Part shown: one piece after another, positions 18,321 through 26,639 of the stretch
How positions within the stretch are numbered: the first letter of the stretch is position 1
Layout: each line of letters opens with the position of its first letter
From: Pseudomonas sp. GR 6-02
GTDB taxonomy: Bacteria > Pseudomonadota > Gammaproteobacteria > Pseudomonadales > Pseudomonadaceae
Length of the DNA: 64,000 bases
Direction: 5' to 3'
Assembly: GCF_001655615.1 (NCBI RefSeq)
Contig: NZ_CP011567.1
Span: forward strand, 1,807,001-1,871,000
Notes under the pieces: generated by a model
What the model was told of the DNA's origin: nothing
The model's input: only the letters and a program-made list of their open reading frames with translations
The model's database searches: none
Program-made: the position numbers and the translations under genes

Positions 18321-20825
18321 TCAACCCTCGCGCAAGACTGTCAGCGGGCTGGCGTTCAAGGCGCGGCGCGTGCCGAACACACCGGCACCGCCGATCAGCG
18401 CCGCGCCGATCAGCGGCATGACCAGCAGCCATGGATGCGGATGCCAGGGCAGATCGAAGGCGTAGCGGTAGAGCACCAGGCTCACCAGTTCCGAGCCCAA
18501 TGCCGCCAACAGCCCGCTGACCGCGCCGAGCAAACCGAACTCGATCCGCCGCGCCCTGACCAGCAACTGCCGTTCGGCGCCCAGCGCTCGCAGCAATGCG
18601 CCTTGGCGAATACGTTCATCGAGGGTGGCCTGCAAGCCGGAGAACAATACCGCCATCCCCGCCGCCAACACGAACAACAGCACGTACTCCACTGCCAGGG
18701 TCACTTGCGCGAGAATGCTGCGTAACTGCTCCAGCAACGCTTCGACTTGCAGGATGGTCACCGCTGGAAAACTGCGGGACAGGTCGACGATCTGCTGGTC
18801 GTGACCGGGTGCCAGATAGAAACTGGTCAGGTAGGTCGCCGGCAAATCCTTCAAGGTGCCGGGTTGGAAGATCATGAAAAAGTTCGGCTGGAAGTTGTCC
18901 CAGTTGATCTCCCGCAGGCTGGTGACTTTCGCCTCCCGATTGACCCCGCCAACGCTAAACACCATGTGATCGCCGAGCTTGAGCTTGAGGCTTTCGGCAA
19001 CTTTGCCTTCCACCGAAACACCGGGCAGTTCATCCGCCGGTTGCTGATCCCACCAGTTGCCGGCAGTGAGCTTGTTGCCCGCCGGCAGGTCCGCCGCCCA
19101 GGTCAGGCTCAGGTCGCGTTGAATGGCCCGGTCACCGGCCGAGTCCTTGCTGACGATCTCCTGCACCGGTTTGCCATTGATGCTGATCAGCCGTCCCGGC
19201 ACCACCGGGTACAGCGGTGCCGATTGTGCTGACAGCTCCATCAACCGATCGCTGAAGGCTTGTTTGTCCGCCGGCAGAATGTTCAGGGCGAAATAGTTCG
19301 GGGCATTTTTCGGCAACTGGTTTTGCCAGGTGTCGAGCAGCTCGCCACGCAGCAAAGCGATCAGCGCCATCGACAGCAGAATTAAGCCGAAGGCCAGGGA
19401 TTGACCCGCCGCCGCCAGTGGATGGCGCAACAGTTGGCCCAACCCCAGACGCCATGGCAATGAGGCGCGGGCCAGCATCCGGCGCAGGCTCTTGAGCAGC
19501 AGCAAGAGCAAACCGCCAAGCACCAGTGCCGCGATCACGCCGCCGCCGAGCAGGGCGAAAGTCAGCACCAGGTCCAGGCTCAAACGCCACATGATCAGGC
19601 CGAGGGCGCCCAACGCCGCGCCATAGACCATCCAGGTGCTGGAGGGAATCGGTAGCAAGTCCCGGCGCAATACCCGCAGCGGTGGGACTCGCCCCAAAGC
19701 GGCCAACGGCGGCAGGGCGAAACCGGCCAGCGCGACCAGCCCGGTGCCGATCCCCGCAATGGCCGGCAACAGGCCTCCCGGTGGAACGTCAGTCGGCAGT
19801 AAATCATGCAGCAGCGCAAACAGCCCGAGCTGCGCCAGCCACCCAAGCAGGGCGCCGCTGATGCTGGCGAGCAGTCCGAGAACTGTCAGTTGCAGACTGA
19901 ACAGCACCATGGTTTCCCGGCGGGACAGGCCCAGACAGCGCAGCAATGCACTGGCATCGAATCGGCGGGTGGCGAAGCGTGTCGCCGACAACGCCACCGC
20001 CACGCCGGACAGCAGCACCGCTACCAGGCTGGCCATGTTCAAGTAACGTTCGGCCTTGCCCAAGGCACCGCCGATCTGCCGATTGCCATCGCGGGCATCC
20101 TGGATGCGCTGGTTGGCGGCCAGGCCTGGCTTGATCAATTGACGATAGGTTTCCAGCGCCTGGGCGTTGCCGCGCCAGAGTTCGCGGTAACTGACCCGGC
20201 TGCCGGGTTGCACCACGCCGGTCGCCTCGAGGTCGCTGAGATTGATCAGCACCCGTGGCGTCAGGCTGTAGAAGTTGCCGGCGCGATCCGGTTCGTAGGT
20301 CAGCACCCGCGCCAGTTTCAGGGTTTTCATGCCGACATCGATGCTGTCGCCGATCTTCAAGTCCAGCGCAGTCAGCAGTCGCGCTTCAACCCAGGCTTCG
20401 CCGGGTTTCGGACCGCCCCCGGGCGCTTCCTGCGCGAACGGCGCGGGGGCGCTTTTCAGTTCGCCGCGCAACGGGTAGACGTCATCGGCGGCTTTGATGC
20501 TGGACAGCTGAATACCGTTGTCGGTGGCAATGACACTGGAAAATTCCACCACCTGAGCATGTTCAAGGCCCAGCTCGATGCCACTATTGATCTGTTCCGG
20601 CCGCGCCGGCGAACTGCCTTCCAGCAACAGGTCGGCGCCGAGAAACTCGGTGGCGCGCAGCATCATGGCGCCGTTCAGGCGGGCGCCGAAGTAACCGATG
20701 GCGGTACTCGCCGCCACGGCCACCAGCAAGGCGAAGAACAACACGCGCAACTCACCGGCGCGGGCATCGCGCAGCAGTTGGCGAATGGCGAGACTGAACA
20801 GGCGCAACAGCGGCAGGCGTGCCAT
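18321..20825 (-). CDS. FtsX-like ABC transporter permease, YbbP type
   Basis: This 834-residue protein has an N-terminal helix (VLFFALLVAVAASTAIGYF), a long periplasmic MacB-like domain, paired FtsX membrane blocks and a C-terminal block ending GAGVFGTRRALNASPLTVL. About ten helices are expected. It matches E. coli YbbP, partner of YbbA, a type VII-like ABC system that acts on cell-envelope substrates rather than conventional import. Its ATG (20825) overlaps the TGA of the ATPase gene by one base, so translation is coupled. The gene order with tesA matches the E. coli tesA-ybbA-ybbP locus. Confidence 0.9.
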   Translation of the reverse strand: MARLPLLRLFSLAIRQLLRDARAGELRVLFFALLVAVAASTAIGYFGARLNGAMMLRATEFLGADLLLEGSSPARPEQINSGIELGLEHAQVVEFSSVIATDNGIQLSSIKAADDVYPLRGELKSAPAPFAQEAPGGGPKPGEAWVEARLLTALDLKIGDSIDVGMKTLKLARVLTYEPDRAGNFYSLTPRVLINLSDLEATGVVQPGSRVSYRELWRGNAQALETYRQLIKPGLAANQRIQDARDGNRQIGGALGKAERYLNMASLVAVLLSGVAVALSATRFATRRFDASALLRCLGLSRRETMVLFSLQLTVLGLLASISGALLGWLAQLGLFALLHDLLPTDVPPGGLLPAIAGIGTGLVALAGFALPPLAALGRVPPLRVLRRDLLPIPSSTWMVYGAALGALGLIMWRLSLDLVLTFALLGGGVIAALVLGGLLLLLLKSLRRMLARASLPWRLGLGQLLRHPLAAAGQSLAFGLILLSMALIALLRGELLDTWQNQLPKNAPNYFALNILPADKQAFSDRLMELSAQSAPLYPVVPGRLISINGKPVQEIVSKDSAGDRAIQRDLSLTWAADLPAGNKLTAGNWWDQQPADELPGVSVEGKVAESLKLKLGDHMVFSVGGVNREAKVTSLREINWDNFQPNFFMIFQPGTLKDLPATYLTSFYLAPGHDQQIVDLSRSFPAVTILQVEALLEQLRSILAQVTLAVEYVLLFVLAAGMAVLFSGLQATLDERIRQGALLRALGAERQLLVRARRIEFGLLGAVSGLLAALGSELVSLVLYRYAFDLPWHPHPWLLVMPLIGAALIGGAGVFGTRRALNASPLTVLREG

Positions 20826-21508
20826 CAAGGCTCCAGAGGGGCGACCAGCAGGCCGGCTTCAAGGCGGATCAGGCGCCGGCAGCGATGTGCCAGGCGTTCG
20901 TCATGAGTTACCAGCACCAGGGTGGTGCCGCGTTCCTTGTTGAGTTCGAATAGCAGATCGCTGATGCGCTCGCCAGTGTGGCTGTCGAGGTTGCCGGTGG
21001 GCTCATCGGCGAACAACACATCGGGCTCGGCGGCGAAGGCACGGGCAATCGCCACACGCTGCTGTTCGCCACCGGAGAGCTGGCGCGGCGAGTGGGTCAG
21101 GCGTTGACCCAGGCCGACCCGTTGCAACAGCTCGGTGGCGCGCTCACGGGCGTCTTTGCGGCCATCGAGTTCCAGCGGCAGCATGACGTTTTCCAGGGCG
21201 TTGAGGCTGTCGAGCAGTTGAAAGGATTGGAAGACAAACCCCACGTGCTCGGCGCGAATGCGCGCGCGCTGGTCTTCGTCGAGATTGCTCAGGCCTTGGC
21301 CGGCGAGAGTGACTTCGCCGCTGCTCGGCAGGTCGAGGCCGGCAAGCAGACCGAGGAGGGTGGATTTGCCGGAACCGGAGGCGCCGACAATGGCCAGGCT
21401 ATCGCCCTTGTTCAGTTCCAGGCTGAGTTCGTGCAGGATAGTCAGTTCACCTTCCGCGCTGGGAACCACTTTGCTGAGGTTCTTCGCGGTGAGAATGCTT
21501 GCGCCCAT
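20825..21508 (-). CDS. ABC transporter ATP-binding protein, YbbA/LolD type
   Basis: This 227-residue ATPase carries Walker [11 protein letters not shown]-loop [20 protein letters not shown], signature [14 protein letters not shown], Walker [13 protein letters not shown] and H-loop THD. It powers the downstream FtsX-like permease. The ATG at 21508 ([13 protein letters not shown]) is chosen on homology. The start codon is only 10 bases from the divergent tesA start at 21519, so the two genes share a very compact promoter zone and each leader runs over the other's 5' end. Confidence 0.93.
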   Translation of the reverse strand: MGASILTAKNLSKVVPSAEGELTILHELSLELNKGDSLAIVGASGSGKSTLLGLLAGLDLPSSGEVTLAGQGLSNLDEDQRARIRAEHVGFVFQSFQLLDSLNALENVMLPLELDGRKDARERATELLQRVGLGQRLTHSPRQLSGGEQQRVAIARAFAAEPDVLFADEPTGNLDSHTGERISDLLFELNKERGTTLVLVTHDERLAHRCRRLIRLEAGLLVAPLEP

Positions 21509-21518
21509 GGAGAATCCG

Positions 21519-22124
21519 ATGCGTGTGTGGTTTTTGAGTGCTGGCCTGGCCTTGATGTGCATGGCCCAGAACGCAGCGGCGGGTACAGTCCTGATCGTTG
21601 GCGATAGTATCAGCGCCGGTTTCGGCCTGGATACCCGGTTGGGGTGGGTGTCATTGCTCGAGCAACGGCTCAAGCACGAAGGTTTCGACGATAAGGTGGT
21701 CAATGCATCCATCAGTGGCGACACCAGTGCCGGAGGCCGGGCACGCCTGCCGGCGCTGCTTGCAGAGCATAAGCCTGAGCTGGTTATCCTCGAGTTGGGG
21801 GGCAATGACGGACTGCGCGGAATGCTGCCAACACAATTGCAACAAAATCTTGCATCGATGATCGACAGCTCCCGCGCCAGTGGTGCCAAGGTACTGCTGC
21901 TGGGCATGCAGTTGCCGCCCAACTACGGTGCGCGTTACACCCAGGCATTTGCCGAGGCTTTCACCAAGGTGGCCGACGAGAAAAAAATCCCGCTGGTGCC
22001 GTTTTTTCTCGACGGCGTGGGCGGTCATCCAGACCTGATGCAATCCGACGGCCTGCACCCGGCGGCGGGGGCTCAGGGCAAGTTGCTGGAAAATGTCTGG
22101 CCGACACTGAAACCGCTGCTTTGA
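21519..22124 (+). CDS. tesA: Arylesterase / acyl-CoA thioesterase I TesA
   Basis: This 201-residue SGNH hydrolase starts with a signal peptide (MRVWFLSAGLALMCMAQNAA, cleavage near AAAG). The catalytic blocks are GDSISAGFGL (nucleophile Ser), GGND (oxyanion Asn) and SDGLHP (Asp-His). TesA is a periplasmic esterase/thioesterase active on acyl-CoA and aryl esters. The ATG at 21519 is the start of the signal peptide. It is divergent from ybbA as in other gamma-proteobacteria. Confidence 0.94.
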   Translation: MRVWFLSAGLALMCMAQNAAAGTVLIVGDSISAGFGLDTRLGWVSLLEQRLKHEGFDDKVVNASISGDTSAGGRARLPALLAEHKPELVILELGGNDGLRGMLPTQLQQNLASMIDSSRASGAKVLLLGMQLPPNYGARYTQAFAEAFTKVADEKKIPLVPFFLDGVGGHPDLMQSDGLHPAAGAQGKLLENVWPTLKPLL

Positions 22125-22180
22125 CGCTTTTCTAGCGGCGGCGTTTCGGCTAAGGTGGCGCCCCCGATTTGGAGGCCCCG

Positions 22181-22474
22181 ATGCCGCGTCCCGCCTGGTC
22201 CCTTTTTGCCTATCAACTGATCGAGCCTGACGAACAGCTGGATCTGTTCGCCTGCCAGGAAGTGCGGGTGCATCTGGTGACCCGTCAGCTGGAGCTGGGT
22301 GGTTCGGCGGACCGAACCCTGTGCGGCAGCCTGTTGCCGGCGCAACCACGCTGGTCGAGCGTCGATCGCACGGTCTTCCAGGACCAGCGCCTGTGCTCGC
22401 TGTGCCGGGCCATTCTGGAATCGCAAAAACGCGGCACTTCGCCGATCTGGCCTGAGTTGCGGTTCGAGCTGTAG
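22181..22474 (+). CDS. Small conserved protein, unknown function
   Basis: This 97-residue soluble protein begins MPRPAWSLFAYQLIEPDEQL. A C-terminal pair of cysteines, CSLC (in DQRLCSLCRAILESQKR), resembles a zinc knuckle together with an earlier Cys. I do not recognise a named family; it occupies the position of PA2855 in PAO1 as I recall it. GGAGG at 22171-22175 supports the ATG at 22181. It lies between tesA and the L,D-transpeptidase gene. Confidence 0.65.
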   Translation: MPRPAWSLFAYQLIEPDEQLDLFACQEVRVHLVTRQLELGGSADRTLCGSLLPAQPRWSSVDRTVFQDQRLCSLCRAILESQKRGTSPIWPELRFEL

Positions 22475-22606
22475 CTCCCTTGCCACAGGAAAGCGTCCAC
22501 CACAGGTAATCCCCCTCGCCGCAGGTCTTGCATCTCCCCGAAATAACGGGCGGCGGTGTACAATCGGGTTTTTATACCCTTGTCGATCATGCGAAGGATT
22601 TTCCGG

Positions 22607-23578
22607 ATGTTGCCGCGCTTTCCCGCCGTCACCCGCTGCCTGTCTCTTGCTGCGCTCTGCGTGGCGGGTCCCGTTGCAGCATTGGAGTTGCCCCTGCCAC
22701 CACCCGGTGAAGACATTGTCGGCCAGGTGCAAGTGATCAAGGCCAAATACGAAGACACCTTCGCCGACCTTGGCACCACCTACGACCTGGGCTATTTGGA
22801 AATGGTCGCGGCCAACCCTGGCGTCGATCCATGGCTGCCGGGCGCCGGTACCGAAATCGTCCTGCCGACGCGCTTCATCCTGCCGCCTGGCCCGCGTGAA
22901 GGCATCGTCATCAACCTGGCTGAATACCGCCTCTACTACTACCCGAAAGGCCGGAACGTGGTGTACACCTTCCCGCTGGGTATCGGCCGTGAAGGCTGGG
23001 GTTCGCCGATTGCCCACACCAGCATCGTCGCCAAGACGCCGAACCCGACCTGGACCCCTCCGGCGTCGATCAAGGCTGAGCACGCCGCCGATGGCGACCC
23101 ACTGCCGAACGTAGTGCCGGCCGGCCCGGATAACCCGCTGGGGCCATTCAAATTCACCCTGGGCACTCCGGGGTACCTTATCCACGGTTCGAACAAGAAG
23201 TTCGGCATTGGCATGCGTACCAGCCACGGTTGCTTCCGCATGTTCAACAACAACGTGCTGGAAATGGCCAGCATGGTGCCGGTAGGGACGTCGGTTCGCA
23301 TCCTCAACGATCCGTACAAGTTCGGCCTCAGTGGCGGCAAGGTTTATCTGGAAGCGCACACGCCGCTGGATGACAAGGGCAACCCTTCGGTGGTCGACAA
23401 GCACACCGCCGTGATCAATGCGATGCTCAAGCGTGAGGACATCACCAACAACTTGCGCATGAACTGGGATGTAGTGCGCGACGTGGTCGCCGCTGAGGAT
23501 GGCCTGCCGGTGGAAATCGCCGTGCCGAATACGTCGGCACCGATGGTCTCGAGTGCGCCGATCGACCTGCAGCAGTAA
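22607..23578 (+). CDS. L,D-transpeptidase (ErfK/YbiS/YkuD type)
   Basis: This 323-residue periplasmic protein has a signal peptide (MLPRFPAVTRCLSLAALCVA) and a LysM-like N-terminal part (NPGVDPWLPGAGTEIVLPTR). The YkuD domain has the catalytic HGCFRM motif (RTSHGCFRM, with His upstream in YLIHGSNKK). These enzymes form 3-3 peptidoglycan cross-links or attach Braun-type lipoprotein to murein. Lying directly before the lipoprotein gene oprI, attachment of OprI is an attractive but unproved role. The ATG at 22607 is supported by GAAGGA with 8-base spacing; earlier in-frame starts lack it. Confidence 0.9.
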   Translation: MLPRFPAVTRCLSLAALCVAGPVAALELPLPPPGEDIVGQVQVIKAKYEDTFADLGTTYDLGYLEMVAANPGVDPWLPGAGTEIVLPTRFILPPGPREGIVINLAEYRLYYYPKGRNVVYTFPLGIGREGWGSPIAHTSIVAKTPNPTWTPPASIKAEHAADGDPLPNVVPAGPDNPLGPFKFTLGTPGYLIHGSNKKFGIGMRTSHGCFRMFNNNVLEMASMVPVGTSVRILNDPYKFGLSGGKVYLEAHTPLDDKGNPSVVDKHTAVINAMLKREDITNNLRMNWDVVRDVVAAEDGLPVEIAVPNTSAPMVSSAPIDLQQ

Positions 23579-23591
23579 CGCGTTAAAGCAA

Positions 23592-23624
23592 CCCGCCGAT
23601 GCAGGCCGCATCGGCGGGTTTTTT
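23592..23624 (+). terminator. Terminator after the L,D-transpeptidase gene
   Basis: CCCGCCGATGC pairs with GCATCGGCGGG around AGGCC and is followed by six Ts. Confidence 0.92.
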
Positions 23625-23647
23625 ATGGCCTGCAGAAACCTCAGGCA

Positions 23648-23680
23648 ATAAAAAAGCCGACCCAAAAAATGGATCGGCTT
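23648..23680 (-). terminator. Terminator after oprI (minus strand)
   Basis: On the minus strand AGCCGATCC pairs with GGGTCGGCT around a T-rich loop, followed by six Ts. It lies about 20 bases past the oprI stop. Confidence 0.9.
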
Positions 23681-23701
23681 GATAACAATCCCGAAGGATT
23701 A

Positions 23702-23953
23702 TTACTTGCGGCTAGCTTTTTCCAGCATGCGCAGAGCACGCTCGTTAGCTTCGTCAGCAGTCTGTTGTGCTTTTTGAGCAGCAGCCAGAGCTTCATCAGC
23801 TTTACGGTAAGCTTCGTCTGCACGAGCTTGGGAGCGAGCTGCTGCGTCTTCAGTAGCAGTCAGACGTGCTTCAGTTTCTTTCGATACGCTGCTGCAACCG
23901 GTAGCCAGAACTGCGGCCAGAGCCAGAGCAGAGAATTTCAGAACGTTGTTCAT
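23702..23953 (-). CDS. oprI: Outer-membrane lipoprotein OprI (Braun/Lpp type)
   Basis: This 83-residue protein has the length of Pseudomonas OprI. It has a lipobox signal peptide ([20 protein letters not shown], Cys20) and an Ala-rich heptad coiled coil ([20 protein letters not shown]) ending in KASRK, whose terminal Lys can be linked to peptidoglycan. OprI is a major outer-membrane lipoprotein. AAGGGG precedes the ATG. A plausible promoter upstream on the minus strand is TTTACT (about 24050) with TAGTAT about 16 bases later. Codon use is strongly biased to frequent codons. Confidence 0.97.
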   Translation of the reverse strand: MNNVLKFSALALAAVLATGCSSVSKETEARLTATEDAAARSQARADEAYRKADEALAAAQKAQQTADEANERALRMLEKASRK

Positions 23954-24395
23954 CGTGTTCCCCTTCAAGGACTTTCTATTAAGTAGCTGTCTCCTCAGAG
24001 TGAGGAAATAGCCGGCGTACATACTACCCATTACTTGTAGTAAGTAAACTGACGTAGCGCAAGAAGCAAAAAAAATTGTAGGCGTTGATTCTTTTTCGAG
24101 CAACTTTTAACTGCGTTGTATAAAAAATATCCAGCTACGAGGCCCGAACTGAGCGAGCCGTTGGGAAAAAGTTCCCTGGCCCGGCGGCTGTTTTTTGGTC
24201 TTGCCCAAAGTCCGTCTAGATGGGTTTGTCTACACTTGTGTTCGAATTTTGCGCAGCCGCTCGCATATCTTTATCCATGTTGAGGTGACTTAAACAAAGG
24301 GCGCTCGTCTTAAGTCTCAATATCCGGCAATGTTCAGGCTTTGACCCGTTCGGTCGAGCCGTTCCTGCGTAATCCGCGGCAACACCCGCCACCCG
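23954..24395. other. Gene-free stretch upstream of oprI
   Basis: About 440 bases without a supported gene. The right-hand part of the oprI upstream region (24000-24130) is AT-rich and carries the likely oprI promoter and leader on the minus strand. From 24150 to 24395 I see no repeat, terminator or convincing coding frame. A short open frame at 24396 follows. Confidence 0.5.
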
Positions 24396-24545
24396 ATGCA
24401 CAATGACGAGCGTCCCTTGAGCATTTTTGCCAATGGTGCCTACTATTTGATACGTGCTCGGTTGCGCGAGATTGGTGCGGCTCTCTCGGTGTCCATTCAG
24501 GCACGGGGTGGCGTAGTTGTTCCTTCGCCGGAAAAACATCGGTAA
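24396..24545 (+). CDS. Possible small ORF (49 residues), unsupported start
   Basis: An open frame from ATG 24396 to TAA 24545 reads MHNDERPLSIFANGAYYLIR, then ARLREIGAALSVSIQARGG and ends VVVPSPEKHR. Its composition is protein-like, but there is no ribosome-binding site before the ATG and I know no homolog. It could be a real small protein, a remnant or chance; it lies just before the GNAT gene, which has its own ribosome site. Confidence 0.25.
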   Translation: MHNDERPLSIFANGAYYLIRARLREIGAALSVSIQARGGVVVPSPEKHR

Positions 24546-24582
24546 GGTAGGGGTCAGAATTAAAGACCCGCGAGGAGTAGTG

Positions 24583-24864
24583 ATGAGCGAGGCGTTGTCC
24601 ATCCACCATGACCAGGCTGGTCATCAGTTCGAGACCACTGTGGACGGTTATCGTGCCTACCTGACCTATATGGATCTGGGAAAACAGACCCTGGATATTT
24701 ATCGCACTTTTGTGCCCAACGCGTTGCGTGGTCGCGGCATTGCGGCGGCTTTGACCGAGCAGGCGCTGCAATACGCTGATGAAATGGGCTACACGGTGAT
24801 TCCATCGTGCTCCTACGTGGAGCGCTACATGGAGCGTCATCAGCGGCATGCTGCCAAGCTGTGA
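24583..24864 (+). CDS. Small GNAT-fold N-acetyltransferase (YjdJ type)
   Basis: This 93-residue protein has the compact Gcn5-related fold. YRAYLTYMDLGKQTLDIYRT is followed by the acetyl-CoA loop VPNALRGRGIAAALTEQAL and YTVIPSCSYVERYME, which resembles the YjdJ/DUF small acetyltransferases. The substrate is unknown. AGGAG lies 5-9 bases before the ATG at 24583. It is convergent with aroF across a bidirectional terminator. Confidence 0.85.
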   Translation: MSEALSIHHDQAGHQFETTVDGYRAYLTYMDLGKQTLDIYRTFVPNALRGRGIAAALTEQALQYADEMGYTVIPSCSYVERYMERHQRHAAKL

Positions 24865-24879
24865 GCAAAACCAACGCAT

Positions 24880-24913
24880 AAAAAAACGCCAGGTTCAAAC
24901 CTGGCGTTTTTTT
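24880..24913. terminator. Bidirectional terminator between the GNAT gene and aroF
   Basis: AACGCCAGGTT pairs with AACCTGGCGTT, flanked by A-run and T-run, so it can end transcription from both convergent genes. Confidence 0.9.
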
Positions 24914-24929
24914 ATGCGCGAAACGGCGA

Positions 24930-26006
24930 TCAGCTGCGATTGCGTTTAGGCAACACGTCCTTGAGCTTGGCATGCATGCTGCGCAAGGTGTTTTCAGTGG
25001 CAGTCCAATCGATACAGGCATCGGTGATCGACACGCCGTATTGCAGGTCGGCGAGGTCTTTCGGGATTGCCTGGCAGCCCCAGTTCAAGTGGCTCTCGAC
25101 CATCAGGCCGATGATTGACTGGTTGCCTTCGAGGATCTGGTTGGCGACGTTCTCCATCACCAGCGGTTGCAGGGCCGGATCCTTGTTGGAGTTGGCGTGG
25201 CTGCAATCGACCATGATGTTCGGCTTGATGTTGGCCTTTTTCAGTGCTTGCTCGCAGAGCGCGACGCTGACCGAATCGTAGTTCGGCTTGCCGTTGCCAC
25301 CGCGCAGTACCACGTGACCATAGGCGTTGCCCTTGGTGGTGACGATCGATACGCCACCTTCCTGGTTGATGCCCAGGAAACGGTGCGGGCTGGAAACCGA
25401 TTGCAGGGCGTTGATGGCAACCGTCAGGCCGCCATCGGTGCCGTTCTTGAAGCCGACGGCCGAAGACAGGCCGGAAGCCATTTCACGGTGCGTCTGGGAT
25501 TCGGTGGTGCGTGCGCCGATCGCCGACCAGCTGATCAGGTCCTGCAAGTATTGCGGGGAGATCGGGTCGAGGGCTTCGGTTGCGGTCGGCAGGCCCATCT
25601 CGGCCAGGTCCAGCAGCAACTGACGACCGATGTGCAGGCCATCCTGAATCTTGAACGAGTCGTCCAGGTACGGATCGTTGATCAGGCCTTTCCAGCCAAC
25701 GGTGGTGCGTGGCTTCTCGAAATACACGCGCATGACCAGATACAGGGTATCGGACACTTCGGCCGCGAGCACTTTCAGGCGCTCGGCGTATTCGTGGGCA
25801 GCCTTGATGTCATGGATCGAGCACGGCCCGATCACGACGAACAGGCGGTGGTCGGTGCCATCAAGAATGTTGCGAATGACTTCGCGGCCCTTGGTGACGG
25901 TGCGCAGGGCAGCGTCGCTCAGAGGGATATCACGCTTGAGCTGATCGGGAGTGATCAGGGTCTCGTTGGAGGCGACGTTTAGGTCGTTGATCGGTAAATC
26001 AGCCAT
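24930..26006 (-). CDS. aroF: 3-deoxy-7-phosphoheptulonate synthase, class I (AroF-type)
   Basis: The first enzyme of the shikimate pathway, it condenses PEP with erythrose 4-phosphate. The 358-residue protein has GPCSIHD, RVYFEKPRTTVGWKGLINDP, GARTTESQTHREMASGLS, VGFKNGTDG and the metal-binding VDCSHANSNKD. Stretches such as GLPTATEALDPISPQYLQDL and PHRFLGINQ follow the Tyr-sensitive AroF pattern rather than AroG. A second, class II enzyme lies at 39061. The ATG at 26006 is the first codon of MADLPINDLNVASNETLIT; its own promoter probably lies in the 26007-26130 gap. Confidence 0.93.
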   Translation of the reverse strand: MADLPINDLNVASNETLITPDQLKRDIPLSDAALRTVTKGREVIRNILDGTDHRLFVVIGPCSIHDIKAAHEYAERLKVLAAEVSDTLYLVMRVYFEKPRTTVGWKGLINDPYLDDSFKIQDGLHIGRQLLLDLAEMGLPTATEALDPISPQYLQDLISWSAIGARTTESQTHREMASGLSSAVGFKNGTDGGLTVAINALQSVSSPHRFLGINQEGGVSIVTTKGNAYGHVVLRGGNGKPNYDSVSVALCEQALKKANIKPNIMVDCSHANSNKDPALQPLVMENVANQILEGNQSIIGLMVESHLNWGCQAIPKDLADLQYGVSITDACIDWTATENTLRSMHAKLKDVLPKRNRS

Positions 26007-26141
26007 CGTTTACTCGTCAGGTCACGGGTGCCGGCCGCCAGCGAACCCGCGCGGCGGAGCACAGCAAATTAAGCGCGTCGGGGAGCAGAACCTTAGCGCG
26101 TTACACCGTGGCTCGACAATGGGCAGACACCGGTTTAATGG

Positions 26142-26192
26142 GCATTCCCCATCAGTTTCCCCCACCGTGGCGGGGAAACTGATGGGGAATGC
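26142..26192. repeat. Perfect 21-bp inverted repeat after the PilZ gene
   Basis: GCATTCCCCATCAGTTTCC plus CC (26142-26162) is repeated exactly in reverse complement at 26172-26192 around a nine-base loop, CACCGTGGC. It ends 3 bases before the PilZ stop codon. There is no U-run on either strand, so it is not a typical intrinsic terminator, and it does not match the other palindrome families of the window. Confidence 0.8.
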
Positions 26193-26195
26193 ACC

Positions 26196-26639
26196 CTAAC
26201 CGGCCATTGGCTGCGCAAATGCCTTGCTGACTGTATCGTGGGAGAACTCGTCGGCGTGCTGCTGGACCCATTCGAGGGCCAGGGTCTCATTGTTCTGCTG
26301 TTGGCTTTGGGGTTCATGCTGACGGCAGTAACGTTCGATCTGGCAGATCTGCTCACCCATCCGCGCGCAAAACAGCGTCTGTTCGTCGACGAAGGCGATC
26401 CCCACCAGATAGCCGCGTTTGCGTCGCAAACACCACGCCACATAACCCAGGAAACGCAAGTCCGGGTTCAGGGTCGGCATGCGTATTTCCAGCGCCGTAC
26501 CGTGGCGCCACGCGCGGTGGTAATTGCAAGCCATGCCGCCGAGGCTGATAGTGTGCAGCTCTTGCCGCGAAATACACTCATGTTTGAGCAACGTTAATTC
26601 GACGGGCACATCGTCAGGATGAGGAAGATAACGTCTCAT
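26196..26639 (-). CDS. PilZ domain protein
   Basis: This 147-residue protein begins MRRYLPHPDDVPVELTLL, with the second PilZ motif visible as HTISLGGMACNYHRA and beta strands ending YLVGIAFVDEQ. The first c-di-GMP motif RxxxR is not intact: RRYLPH lacks the second arginine, so ligand binding may be weak or lost. The C-terminal helix is Gln/Glu-rich. The start ATG (26639-26637) overlaps the start ATG of the divergent thioredoxin gene by two bases (CATG). AGGGAG inside the thioredoxin coding sequence serves as ribosome site. Confidence 0.8.
   Translation of the reverse strand: MRRYLPHPDDVPVELTLLKHECISRQELHTISLGGMACNYHRAWRHGTALEIRMPTLNPDLRFLGYVAWCLRRKRGYLVGIAFVDEQTLFCARMGEQICQIERYCRQHEPQSQQQNNETLALEWVQQHADEFSHDTVSKAFAQPMAG

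Noticed and set aside
22073..23665. A 530-residue minus-strand frame across the L,D-transpeptidase gene
   Set aside because: The plus-strand protein has signal peptide and catalytic motif; the antisense frame has neither domain nor ribosome site.
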